Shown: positions 43,980 to 51,435, counted from the first letter of the stretch. The stretch is DNA of 64,000 nucleotides from Oscillospiraceae bacterium (GCA_910575695.1 CAJTGJ010000024.1:1-64000), one strand, 5' to 3'. Made by a program: numbers and translations. Notes: generated by a model not told the origin, from the letters alone.

Positions 43980-44384
43980 ATGAAAGCAACTGGCCATGCC
44001 CTTGTCGTCAGCGCGTTTTTCGTCCTGGCACTTATTATTATTTTTCAAGGTATTTACATAAAAAATACCCCACGGCCAAGCGAAACGAGTATCATCGGCA
44101 CTTTTTCCGCCGGGAATGGCCCTGCCGCTGACGCACATTATATTGTCTTTGAACGAGATGGCGTCTGTGCGCACTATGTGCAGTTTGGCGATGTCGAGTA
44201 TGGGACGTATGCCCTTGAGGATCATGCCGTGTCTATGACCTTTTCGGACAATGCTGCCTGCGCCGTATACGATGGAGACACGCTGTATGTTTTTGCGGCG
44301 GACGCAAACCAGGCCGTCCCATTCGGAAAGCTCTCCCATACGCCGACTTACATCAATGTGACGGATCGGGCTGTCCCATACTGA
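43980..44384 (+). CDS. small membrane-anchored protein of unknown function
   Basis: A 134-residue protein with one N-terminal hydrophobic segment (residues ~7-26, ALVVSAFFVLALIIIFQGIY), then a small outward domain of beta type (SIIGTFSAGNGPAADAHYIV, YGTYALEDHAVSMTF, DTLYVFAADANQAV). It resembles a short lipocalin-like or DUF-type fold in which a setting is compared with a default, but no family is certain. It is encoded right behind the secreted protein and is likely its partner. GC content is intermediate. Confidence 0.65.
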   Translation: MKATGHALVVSAFFVLALIIIFQGIYIKNTPRPSETSIIGTFSAGNGPAADAHYIVFERDGVCAHYVQFGDVEYGTYALEDHAVSMTFSDNAACAVYDGDTLYVFAADANQAVPFGKLSHTPTYINVTDRAVPY

Positions 44385-44390
44385 TATTCC

Positions 44391-44441
44391 GGGGCGGCGC
44401 TGGCGGTGTATCTCTATCAAAAAGGAAACGAAACGCCCTGA
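44391..44441 (+). pseudogene. 3' remnant of a second XRE membrane regulator
   Basis: Encodes GAALAVYLYQKGNETP and a stop, matching the end of the XRE gene at 42373 except one Ile-to-Val change, and is followed by the same TTTGGGCA-type sequence. The rest of this paralog has been replaced by the AT-rich genes. Confidence 0.7.
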
Positions 44442-44459
44442 GTTTGGGCAAAAAGCCCA

Positions 44460-44487
44460 TTGACATTTTTCCCCCTGGCGTTATAAT
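44460..44487 (+). promoter_or_regulatory. promoter of the EIIC-like gene
   Basis: Perfect TTGACA and TATAAT with a 16-bp spacer. Confidence 0.75.
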
Positions 44488-44527
44488 GGTCCACACAGGT
44501 GTCAAGACACCCGCGTGGACCATTTTT
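44488..44527 (+). promoter_or_regulatory. palindromic leader / attenuator-like hairpin
   Basis: Directly after the -10 box: outer arms GGTCCAC / GTGGACC, inner arms GGTGTC / GACACC around AA, then seven T residues and the ribosome binding site. The transcript would start inside the outer left arm, so it may serve mainly as a DNA operator; an attenuator is the alternative. Confidence 0.55.
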
Positions 44528-44544
44528 TTGAGAGAGGGATGGAT

Positions 44545-45642
44545 ATGGAAAACATCAAGGCGTTCCTGAAACGCAAGGACATTGTGATCTCCGGCAAGCG
44601 CTACGGCATCGACGCCCTGGGGGCCATGGCCCAGGGCCTGTTCTGCTCGCTGCTCATCGGCACCATCGTCAAGACCCTGGGGGAACAGGCGGGCCTGCCG
44701 TTCCTGGTGGACGTGGGGGCATACGCCTCCGCCATGAGCGGCGCGGCCATGGCCATCGCCATCGGCTGCGCGCTGAAAGCGCCCCCGCTGGTGCTGTTCT
44801 CCCTGGCCGCGGTGGGCTACGCCGCCAACGCCCTGGGCAGCACCACCCTCTCCGGCGAGCCGGGGGCCGGGGGCCCGCTGGCGGTGCTGTTCATCGCCAT
44901 CATCGCCGCTGAGTTCGGCAAGGCCGTCTCCAAGGAGACGAAGATCGACATCCTGGTCACCCCGCTGGTGACGATTCTGGCGGGCGTTGGGCTGTCCGCC
45001 CTCATCGCCCCCGCCATCGGCACCGCCGCCACCGCCGTAGGCAACGTCATCATGTGGGCCACCGACCTGCAGCCCTTCTTCATGGGCATCATCGTCAGCG
45101 TGGTCATCGGCATGGCGCTGACCCTGCCCATCTCCTCCGCCGCCATCTGCGCCGCCTTCGGCCTGACGGGGCTGGCGGGAGGCGCGGCGGTGGCGGGGTG
45201 CTGTGCCAACATGGTGGGCTTCGCGGTGCTGTCCTTCCGGGAGAACCGCTGGGGCGGACTGGTAAGCCAGGGCATCGGCACCTCCATGCTGCAAATGGGC
45301 AACATCGTGAGGAACCCGAAAATCTGGCTCCCCGCCATTTTCACCTCCGCCATCACCGGCCCCATCGCCACCTGCCTGTTCAGGCTGGAGATGAACGGCC
45401 CCCCGGTGTCCTCCGGCATGGGCACCTGCGGGCTGGTGGGGCAGATCGGCGTGTGGACAGGCTGGCTGGCCCCCAGCGAGAAGGCCGTGGCCAACGGCGC
45501 GGCGGCAATCGTCCCCGGCGCGATGGACTGGCTGGGGCTGGTTTTGATCTCCTTCGTCCTTCCGGCGGTGCTGTGCTGGGCCTTTGGAATCTGGTTCCGG
45601 CGGGTGGGCTGGATTAAGGAAAACGACCTCAAGCTGGATTGA
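44545..45642 (+). CDS. PTS EIIC-like membrane protein (PTS_EIIC_2 type)
   Basis: A 365-residue membrane protein with ~9-10 helices, rich in Gly and Ala. The start (ENIKAFLKRKDIVISGKRYGIDALGAMAQGLF) and the internal LEMNGPPVSSGMGTCGLVGQIG match the PTS_EIIC_2 group of membrane proteins often labelled as sugar phosphotransferase IIC subunits. No EIIA or EIIB gene is near, and the group's transport activity is not well established, so the substrate is open. ATG 44545 is preferred over 44539 because of the distance from GAGAGAGG. Confidence 0.8.
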   Translation: MENIKAFLKRKDIVISGKRYGIDALGAMAQGLFCSLLIGTIVKTLGEQAGLPFLVDVGAYASAMSGAAMAIAIGCALKAPPLVLFSLAAVGYAANALGSTTLSGEPGAGGPLAVLFIAIIAAEFGKAVSKETKIDILVTPLVTILAGVGLSALIAPAIGTAATAVGNVIMWATDLQPFFMGIIVSVVIGMALTLPISSAAICAAFGLTGLAGGAAVAGCCANMVGFAVLSFRENRWGGLVSQGIGTSMLQMGNIVRNPKIWLPAIFTSAITGPIATCLFRLEMNGPPVSSGMGTCGLVGQIGVWTGWLAPSEKAVANGAAAIVPGAMDWLGLVLISFVLPAVLCWAFGIWFRRVGWIKENDLKLD

Positions 45643-45700
45643 GTTCCTTTTTTCTCGAGAGAAAAAAGGAACCAAAAAGAGCGTTAAGCTCGTTCCATAC
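45643..45700. repeat. post-stop palindromic element, copy 4
   Basis: Begins at the base after the EIIC stop codon: palindrome 45643-45672 (arms GTTCCTTTTTTCTC), then CAAAAAGAGC and a GAGC-GTTAA-GCTC stem. Confidence 0.8.
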
Positions 45701-45738
45701 AGAGCGGAGGATATCAATTTTACGTCGGCAGCGTAACA

Positions 45739-45772
45739 GGGAGCGCACCCTTCCGGGTGCGCTCCGTTTTTT
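45739..45772 (+). terminator. terminator downstream of EIIC-like gene
   Basis: GGGAGCGCACCC, 4-nt loop, GGGTGCGCTCC then TTTTTT. Confidence 0.85.
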
Positions 45773-45864
45773 CATCCCTTTTCGCTGGATCTCATTGTCT
45801 CACGAGAACATTTGGCAAGGAGGCTTTCACCCAAAAGATGAAAGCCTCCGATAAATCCCAATTA

Positions 45865-46278
45865 TTATTTCCGGTTGGGTTTTCTTTTGACAGCCAGCAA
45901 TTTCATGTAGTCATCAAATTCAGTTGTATCAGCCGGCTCAAACATTACCCATTTCCCATCACGATAGGTTTGGGCTTCATCATACTGTTTGCAAACAGTA
46001 TCTGAAACAGTCTCCCTTATATCCTCAAATTTTGCCCTCTCATCTTTCCCAAAAATAATCATGAAACCAACACAATTGTTTTTTGCGTATAAGCTGCAAA
46101 GAGTTTTTCCACCTCTACGATACTTATACTCGTAAGTCCAACGCTTGCCACCGGCATTCCATATCCGTTCCATATCGTATTTTTCATCAATAGACGAACA
46201 TAACGCTTGCCAAACATCATACAAAGGCGGTCCAAGCAATTCAGTCATAATTGATTGAGACGGCATATTTTCAAGCAT
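45865..46278 (-). CDS. DUF3788-family protein
   Basis: A 137-residue soluble protein. The central block MERIWNAGGKRWTYEYKYRRGGKTLCSLYAKNNCVGFMIIFGKDE is the hallmark of the DUF3788 family, whose role is unknown; the fold is thought to be small alpha/beta. GC is about 42%, lower than in the flanking genes, suggesting transfer. Its start overlaps the 3' end of the DUF1349 gene by 8 bp, so the two are probably co-translated. ATG 46278 follows GGAGGGAA. Confidence 0.85.
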   Translation of the reverse strand: MLENMPSQSIMTELLGPPLYDVWQALCSSIDEKYDMERIWNAGGKRWTYEYKYRRGGKTLCSLYAKNNCVGFMIIFGKDERAKFEDIRETVSDTVCKQYDEAQTYRDGKWVMFEPADTTEFDDYMKLLAVKRKPNRK

Positions 46279-46921
46279 AGAATTCCCTCCGCTGCCCCTG
46301 ATTTGTCGAGCAGCCTTCGTCAGGTTTTTGTCCGTCATGGGCCAGCCACTTGCACTCGGTGAGTTCCATGTCCGTGAACACCGCCGTGAAGGAGGAGTCC
46401 TCCGGGCTGCAGGCGTAGACGCCGAACCTGATCCGGCCCGCGCCCTCCCACATATGGCACACCCGCATCTGGGTGAAGTTCTGCCCGTCCTGGGAGCACT
46501 CGATACAGTAATCGTCCTCCCTCCGGCTGAACCGATACCACATGGTCTTGACCTGGGCCGGGATGGCGGTGGTAGCCCAGTCCGAGTACCCATGGTTGGT
46601 GACCACGCTGCCCAGGTGCTGGAATTCCTCATTCTCGTACTCCACCGAGCCCTTGAGCCAGTTTTCGCTGTCCAGGTACATGACGATGCCGCACTGGTCG
46701 AAGCGGTGATGTGCGCCAGTGAAATCGGTTTTCACCACGAAGGAAAAGAATTTCTCCTCTGTCTCCATCTGCAGCACCGGGGCGTTGTCGTTGCGGAAGT
46801 GGTAGTAGGTCCGCTGCCACAGGTCGGTGCCGGGCATGGTGGTGATGGTGATTTTCCCGTCCTCCATCGTATATTTCTCCGGCGCTCTGAGCCACTCCAA
46901 TTTGCTGATATCAAACTTCAT
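46271..46921 (-). CDS. DUF1349 concanavalin-like protein
   Basis: A 216-residue soluble protein of the DUF1349 group, a beta-sandwich like concanavalin lectins. Typical segments are FFSFVVKTDFTGAHHRFDQCGIVMYLDSENWLKGSVE and DYCIECSQDGQNFTQMRVCHM with RFGVYACSPEDSSFTAVFTDM. Members occur alone or fused to glycosidases; a sugar-related role is possible but unproven. The last ~20 residues (DGQKPDEGCSTNQGQRREFYA) run past the normal family end and overlap the next gene, which may indicate a junction. Confidence 0.85.
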   Translation of the reverse strand: MKFDISKLEWLRAPEKYTMEDGKITITTMPGTDLWQRTYYHFRNDNAPVLQMETEEKFFSFVVKTDFTGAHHRFDQCGIVMYLDSENWLKGSVEYENEEFQHLGSVVTNHGYSDWATTAIPAQVKTMWYRFSRREDDYCIECSQDGQNFTQMRVCHMWEGAGRIRFGVYACSPEDSSFTAVFTDMELTECKWLAHDGQKPDEGCSTNQGQRREFYA

Positions 46922-46930
46922 GCCGATCCC

Positions 46931-47599
46931 TCATTTCCATTGAAAATTATCCTTGCCCGCCCCCACCTCAAAGTGGTATTTGGCAATGCCCAGGTCCATC
47001 TTCACATAGAAAGCGTGGCCCGGCTGGGCGGATACCCTGCCGTCCTCCTCCAGCGTGAACAGGAACTTCTGCTGGTTTACCGCCGTGGGGGCCAGCAGGA
47101 CGGCCTCCATCCCGGCCCGGAACCAATCGGGCATGGGGCCGTCCGCCCTGGCCACCTCCTCCATGGGTTTAGACTTGTGGGGGACGCCCTGGGCGGCGCC
47201 ATGGCCCAGGGCAATGACGGCGGCCAGCTTCTCCCCATCCTCCAGGACATAGGCGGACTTTACCTTGGTGAAGGTCAGCGCCACCCAGCAGGTGTTCAGA
47301 CCCATCATCTGTCCCTTCAGCACCAGCCGTTCCCCCCAGTAGCCGCACTTCTCCTGGAGATCCGGCCCGGCCTTGCCCACCAGGGCGAAATAATTCTGCA
47401 CTCCGCTGAATTTGCCGTATCGGGCCATGGCGCCCTCGAACGCTTTGGACTCGTTGGCGGCCAGCTGAATGTGCAGCCCGCTCTCCCGGTTGCAGGCGTC
47501 CACCTCCGCCCGGAGCGCCGCCAGCTCATCCGGCTTCAGGGGCTTGTTCAAATACTGCCGGACGCTGTGCCGCGCCCGGATGGCTTCCAGTTCTGTCAT
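46931..47599 (-). CDS. nitroreductase-family flavoprotein
   Basis: A 222-residue protein of the FMN-dependent nitroreductase fold: the N-terminal AIRARHSVRQYLNKPL that binds the flavin phosphate, GYWGERLVLKGQMMGLNTCWVALTF, and ALGHGA near the flavin site with APTAVNQQKFLF. The arrangement is circularly similar to the TM1586-type group. It probably reduces a quinone- or nitro-type compound with NAD(P)H. It lies 9 bp upstream of DUF1349 on the same strand, so the three genes form an operon. Confidence 0.88.
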   Translation of the reverse strand: MTELEAIRARHSVRQYLNKPLKPDELAALRAEVDACNRESGLHIQLAANESKAFEGAMARYGKFSGVQNYFALVGKAGPDLQEKCGYWGERLVLKGQMMGLNTCWVALTFTKVKSAYVLEDGEKLAAVIALGHGAAQGVPHKSKPMEEVARADGPMPDWFRAGMEAVLLAPTAVNQQKFLFTLEEDGRVSAQPGHAFYVKMDLGIAKYHFEVGAGKDNFQWK

Positions 47600-47895
47600 G
47601 TGTGGATTCCCCCAATCATTGAATAAAGGCATTATATTACTCCCGAATTAAAACACAGGAAATCCGGTTGTGTTGAAAGACAGCGGGCTCTTTGCGCAGA
47701 TGGCGGGACAAATCAAGGCATCATTCCATTCTGACTATTGCGCAGCCTGCGCTGCCGGTGCGGTCATGATGAAAATATTTTTTTGTTCCGTGGGCATGAA
47801 AACGTACACCATATCGGCGCAGGCGCCGGGGCAGTATCTGGGAGATGCGGCCGGATCCTGGGCTCGAGCGGACAAGCTGGAGCGGCCCGGACATT

Positions 47896-47983
47896 CCGGC
47901 CCTCCGGCTGGCGCCGCAAATTAATTATGAAAGCGAGTTGAATCATCCCTCCTCTCTCTGCGCGGCGCCGGCTGGAGGGCCGG
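47896..47983. repeat. 22-bp imperfect inverted repeat
   Basis: Arms 47896-47917 (CCGGCCCTCCGGCTGGCGCC plus GC) and 47962-47983 are complementary except at two positions and enclose 44 bp of AT-richer sequence. It may be the ends of a small mobile element, or a long hairpin. Confidence 0.65.
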
Positions 47984-47988
47984 AAATG

Positions 47989-48015
47989 AAAAAGGCCGCC
48001 CACCATTTGGGCGGC
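47989..48015 (-). terminator. minus-strand terminator-like hairpin
   Basis: On the minus strand GCCGCCCA, 5-nt loop, TGGGCGGC, then CTTTTT. No intact minus-strand gene precedes it, so it may belong to a lost gene or an untranslated RNA. Confidence 0.5.
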
Positions 48016-48129
48016 GTAGTTCGACGAAACGCGGCGCGTGATGGTATACTGCCGTCAGAAGGACGCTGTTACATAAAAGGCGGTCAGCCCATCCCTCGCG
48101 GACTTGGTTCGAGGGAAGGCGGTGCTTTT

Positions 48130-48260
48130 GGAAAGTGGACGCTGGACGAAATGTGGGCGCTGCCGCGCTTGCGCTGATGCTGCTCACGGCCCAGAAGGCG
48201 TGCCGGCCGGTGGCCCCCGGGACGGCTAATGCTGCGTTAGCTGTTGCAACAGGGGGCTGA
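48130..48260 (+). pseudogene. short hydrophobic reading frame, frameshifted
   Basis: One frame reads GKWTLDEMWA (from 48130), and the next frame continues AALALMLLTAQKACRPVAPG to a stop at 48258-48260. A one-base shift near 48158 would join them into a ~45-residue peptide with one short hydrophobic helix, of the size of small holin-like peptides. No proper start codon is seen. Low confidence. Confidence 0.3.
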
Positions 48261-48414
48261 CTGCTGTAACAGCGCCCCTCTGTATTTATCATACCTGCGC
48301 GCCCCCGTTTTGTCAACGATGAAACGGAGGCGTTTTCTTGCGCCCTATTGAGGCCATGTACGCAAACGTGCAATTCCGGTGCCGGAAATCCCGAACCAGA
48401 AAGGGAGTGATATT

Positions 48415-49041
48415 ATTTTTGTTTTATACGCAGACAAAAACAAGCTGACCGTCCGGGCCCGGGAACCCGTAACCAGCGGCTCGGTGAACATCTACACCGT
48501 CCGGTTCGAGTTCTCCCCGGACTGGGAGGGCCTGGAACGGGCGGCGGTGTTCAAGTCGGGGGCTGAGAGCCGCAGCGTCCCGCTGGACAGCGGCGGCGAG
48601 TGCGTTATCCCGTGGGAAGTCCTCGCCGCCCATGGCCAGCCGCTGACAGCCGGTGTATTCGGCACTCGGGACGGCGATACGGTGCTCCCCACCGTCTGGG
48701 CCGGACTGGGCATCGTTCTGGAGGGCGTGGCTGCCGGAGCGGACGCCCAGCCGCCCACGCTGGATCTGTGGCGGCAGGAGCTGGCAGGGAAGGGGGACCG
48801 GCTGGACTACACCCCGGGCGGTGAGCTGGGCCTGTACGGCGGAGGCAAGCTGCTCAGCGCTGTGCCCGTTGCGGGCGGCGGGGGAGAGGGCAGCCTGCCC
48901 GACCACCGCCTGCTGTCCCACCGGGACGCGGAGAAGCAGCACCCGATCACGGCGATCGACGGCCTGGAGGGCGAGTTGAGCCGTATCCCCGAGCCCGTGG
49001 AGGCCCTGACAAATTTTGATTTGGAGGTATTATTAAAATGA
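48415..49041 (+). CDS. phage tail-fibre-associated protein, ATT start
   Basis: About 208 residues. The N-terminus FVLYADKNKLTVRAREPVTS followed by NIYTVRFEFSPDWEGLERAAVFK is the conserved start of a small structural protein encoded just before tail-fibre genes in Clostridia prophages. The frame has no ATG; GGGAGTGATATT precedes ATT, while the same GGGAGTGATATT precedes ATG in the gene at 50054. So either ATT is used or the start has mutated. A GTG at 48379 is in frame but lacks a binding site. The C-terminal half has coiled, polar sequence. It overlaps the next gene by 4 bp. Confidence 0.7.
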   Translation: MFVLYADKNKLTVRAREPVTSGSVNIYTVRFEFSPDWEGLERAAVFKSGAESRSVPLDSGGECVIPWEVLAAHGQPLTAGVFGTRDGDTVLPTVWAGLGIVLEGVAAGADAQPPTLDLWRQELAGKGDRLDYTPGGELGLYGGGKLLSAVPVAGGGGEGSLPDHRLLSHRDAEKQHPITAIDGLEGELSRIPEPVEALTNFDLEVLLK

Positions 49042-49556
49042 GCAAATTCCTGGATGAAAACGGACTGCTGTACCTGTGGAGCAAGGTCAAAGCCCTGCTG
49101 GGCGCCAAAGTGGACAAGGCGGAAGGTATGGGCCTGTCCGCCAACGACTTCACCGACGCCGACAAGGGCAAGCTGGATGGTCTGAGCAATTACACCCTGC
49201 CCGCCGCCACGGCGGAGACCCTGGGCGGCATCAAGGTGGGCGCGGGTTTGGCCATCAGCGGCGGCGTGCTGTCCGCCGCTGGCGGCGGCGAGGCGGACAG
49301 CGTGGCCTGGGGCAATATCACCGGGAAGCCGGATGTCGCCCTGAAAAGCGACCTGACCAGTGTTTACCGCTACAAGGGCAGCGTGGCCAATTATGCCTCC
49401 CTGCCCGCCGGGGACAGCGAGACGGGCGATGTGTGGAATGTGGAGGCCACTGGTATGAATTATGCCTGGACCGGCCAGGGCTGGGACGCCCTGGGCGAGA
49501 CCATCCAGATCGAGAGCATCACCAACGCGGAGATCGACGCCATGACGGAGGAGTGA
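49038..49556 (+). CDS. phage tail-fibre / head-fibre-like protein
   Basis: A 172-residue protein: a helical start (SKFLDENGLLYLWSKVKALLGAKVD), a linker with the KGKLDGLSNYTLPAATAETLGGIKVG pattern shared by many phage fibre proteins, and a beta-type end (YRYKGSVANYASLPAGDSETGDVWNVEATGMNYAWTGQGWDALG). These modules trimerise into thin fibres for host binding. The ribosome binding site is GGAGGTATT and the gene overlaps both neighbours' ends closely. Confidence 0.8.
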   Translation: MSKFLDENGLLYLWSKVKALLGAKVDKAEGMGLSANDFTDADKGKLDGLSNYTLPAATAETLGGIKVGAGLAISGGVLSAAGGGEADSVAWGNITGKPDVALKSDLTSVYRYKGSVANYASLPAGDSETGDVWNVEATGMNYAWTGQGWDALGETIQIESITNAEIDAMTEE

Positions 49557-49557
49557 G

Positions 49558-50049
49558 ATGGGATACCTGGACAGCGCCGGCCTGTCCCGCTTTTGGGAAA
49601 AGGTGAAGGGCTACGTGAACGAAAAAATAAGCGCCGCTGAGATGCCGCCGGGGGCCGTCGTGATCTGGTCCGGTGTGGACGTCCCTGACGGCTGGGCACT
49701 GTGCGACGGCACAAACGGGACGCCGGATCTGCGCGGAAGGTTCGTGCTGGGGGCAGACAGCCGCCATTCTGCGGGGGAGACTGGCGGCGAGGAAGCCGTT
49801 ACGCTGACGACCGCAGCTATGCCGGCGCATGAGCACATAGAAAAATGCCCGAATGCCTACGGGAACTATGAAATAACCATGAGCTATCCCAACGGCACGG
49901 GCACATATAAAAGCCATGTCTTGACGCCTACAGAAATTACATCGGCATACACAACAAGCATTTCAACCATGTCAGCCGGCAGCGGGCAGGCACACAATAA
50001 TATGCCGCCGTATTATGTTCTGGCTTACATCATGAAACTGCGGGAGTGA
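49558..50049 (+). CDS. phage tail-collar-domain fibre protein
   Basis: A 163-residue protein with a short helical N-terminus (YLDSAGLSRFWEKVKGYVNEK) like the previous gene and a tail-collar-type domain (PPGAVVIWSGVDVPDGWALCDGTNGTPDLRGRFVLG, then AMPAHEHI). The end NNMPPYYVLAYIMKL is typical of such tips. It probably forms the receptor-binding tip of the fibre. It starts 1 bp after the stop of the previous gene. Confidence 0.88.
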   Translation: MGYLDSAGLSRFWEKVKGYVNEKISAAEMPPGAVVIWSGVDVPDGWALCDGTNGTPDLRGRFVLGADSRHSAGETGGEEAVTLTTAAMPAHEHIEKCPNAYGNYEITMSYPNGTGTYKSHVLTPTEITSAYTTSISTMSAGSGQAHNNMPPYYVLAYIMKLRE

Positions 50050-50053
50050 TATT

Positions 50054-50377
50054 ATGACGGAAAAATGTGCGGACAACTGCCCGCTGATTCCCCGGGTGGA
50101 GGCTCTGGAACGGGCCAACGAGCAGCACGGAAGCACGCACCGGGAGATGTATGACCGCCTGCGGGAGCTGGAACGCCTGGAGGGCATCCAGGGAGAGCAG
50201 TACAAGGCCATCCTGGAGAAGCTGGACGGCCTGACGCAGAAACACGACGCACTGAATGCCAAGCTCAGCGAGCTGGAGGCCAAGCCCGGGAAACGCTGGG
50301 AGGCGCTGGCGGAAAAGGCATTGTGGGCGGTGTGCGCGGCGGTGATCGCGTTTCTGCTGGCGAAAATCGGACTTTGA
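50054..50377 (+). CDS. XhlA-like phage membrane/coiled-coil protein
   Basis: A 107-residue protein: a Cys pair near the start (EKCADNCPLIPRVEALERAN), a long coiled coil (residues ~15-80, with REMYDRLRELERLEG and LEKLDGLTQKHDALNAKLSELE), and a C-terminal membrane helix (ALWAVCAAVIAFLLAKIGL). This is the layout of XhlA/hemolysin-type proteins that precede holins in lysis cassettes of Gram-positive phages. Confidence 0.8.
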   Translation: MTEKCADNCPLIPRVEALERANEQHGSTHREMYDRLRELERLEGIQGEQYKAILEKLDGLTQKHDALNAKLSELEAKPGKRWEALAEKALWAVCAAVIAFLLAKIGL

Positions 50378-50392
50378 AAGGAGATACATAAG

Positions 50393-50593
50393 ATGAACGA
50401 GTACGCAAAGAAGTGGATGAGGGCGGCGGCGGTTCGGGCCGTCAAGACGGTGGCCCAGACCGCCGTTGCCACCATCGGCACCGCGATGGCTATGGGCGAT
50501 GTGAACTGGGCGTTGGTGGCATCCGCGTCCGTGCTGGCGGGGGTGCTGTCCCTGCTCACCAGCGTGGCGGGACTGCCGGAGGTGGACGGGTGA
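50393..50593 (+). CDS. phage holin
   Basis: A 66-residue protein with a basic N-terminus (NEYAKKWMRAAAVRAVKT) and two short hydrophobic helices (about 19-35 and 40-58), the pattern of the small r1t-type holins. It would open the membrane for the amidase encoded next. Its stop codon overlaps the amidase GTG start (GTGA). Confidence 0.82.
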   Translation: MNEYAKKWMRAAAVRAVKTVAQTAVATIGTAMAMGDVNWALVASASVLAGVLSLLTSVAGLPEVDG

Positions 50594-51414
50594 GGCTGCT
50601 CCAATGCATTTTGACGCAAAACGACTGCTACAAGGCGGGGCGGACCATCAAGCCCAAGGGCGTTATGGTCCACTCCACCGGGGCCAACAACCCCAACCTC
50701 AAACGGTATGTCCAGCCTGTGAGCACCACACCGGCGCGGGCGGATTTGCTGGCCCAGCTGGGGACCAACGCCAACGGGAACCACTGGAACCGAGGGAATC
50801 TGGACGTGTGCGTCCACGGGTTCATTGGGAAGCTGGCGGACGGCAGCGTGGCGGCGGTGCAGACCCTGCCGTGGAACCAGCGGGGCTGGCACGCCGGGAA
50901 CGGAACCAGCGGCAGGAGCGCCAACAACACGCATATCTCATTTGAGATCTGCGAGGACGGGCTGACTGACCCGGCCTATTTCAAGCAGGCGTATCAGGCC
51001 GCTGTTGAGCTCACCGCCATGCTGTGCAAGGAGTACGGGCTTGACCCGCTGGCGGACGGCGTGGTGATCTGCCACCAGGAGGGTTACCGCCGGGGCGTGG
51101 CCTCCAACCACGGGGACGTGCTCCACTGGTTCCCCCGGCATGGCAAGAGCATGGATGATTTCCGGTCCGACGTGGCGGCGGCGCTGGCCCCTGAGCCTGC
51201 GCCCGCACCTGTGCCGAAACCTGACAAAAACGAGGAGGACAACGATATGACCTGTTACAAAACGCTGGCCGATGTGCCGGAGTATTACCGCGCCGCTGTC
51301 CGCAAGGCCGTGGACAGGGGGGCCCTGCTGGGCACCGGCAGCGGAGAGCTGAACTTGTCCGAGGATTTCTGCCGCACCATGACGGTGCTGGACCGGCTGG
51401 GCAAGCTGGACTGA
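50590..51414 (+). CDS. phage endolysin, N-acetylmuramoyl-L-alanine amidase
   Basis: A 274-residue enzyme. The amidase_2-type domain (residues ~1-200) shows the zinc ligand His in VMVHSTGANNPNLKRY, the WNRGNLDVCVHGFIG segment, QTLPWNQRGWHAGNG, HISFEICEDGL and the last ligand region HWFPRHGKSMDDFR. A proline linker (EPAPAPVPKPDKNEEDND) leads to a small C-terminal repeat-like domain (YKTLADVPEYYRAAVRKAVDRGALLGTGSG) that may bind the wall. The GTG start overlaps the holin stop. A terminator closes the cassette. Confidence 0.9.
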   Translation: MRLLQCILTQNDCYKAGRTIKPKGVMVHSTGANNPNLKRYVQPVSTTPARADLLAQLGTNANGNHWNRGNLDVCVHGFIGKLADGSVAAVQTLPWNQRGWHAGNGTSGRSANNTHISFEICEDGLTDPAYFKQAYQAAVELTAMLCKEYGLDPLADGVVICHQEGYRRGVASNHGDVLHWFPRHGKSMDDFRSDVAAALAPEPAPAPVPKPDKNEEDNDMTCYKTLADVPEYYRAAVRKAVDRGALLGTGSGELNLSEDFCRTMTVLDRLGKLD

Positions 51415-51435
51415 AGCGCGGAGCCCGGAGAAAAG

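Larger units (their letters stand above)
47600..48414. other. 815-bp gap with large inverted repeat and broken small gene
   Basis: No intact gene is convincing. It contains a 22-bp imperfect inverted repeat, a minus-strand terminator-like hairpin, a frameshifted short reading frame and a GC-rich hairpin near 48250-48280, all listed separately. It marks the left edge of the phage-derived cassette. Confidence 0.4.

Noticed and set aside
47670..47924. 84-codon open frame upstream of the phage cassette
   Set aside because: No ribosome binding site, low-quality composition, and it runs into the inverted repeat; no family resemblance.
48095..48125. GGTTCGAGG resembling a tRNA T-loop
   Set aside because: No acceptor, D-arm or anticodon stem can be drawn around it.
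48415..51414. Diversity-generating retroelement acting on the fibre genes
   Set aside because: No reverse transcriptase or template repeat is visible near the fibre genes.
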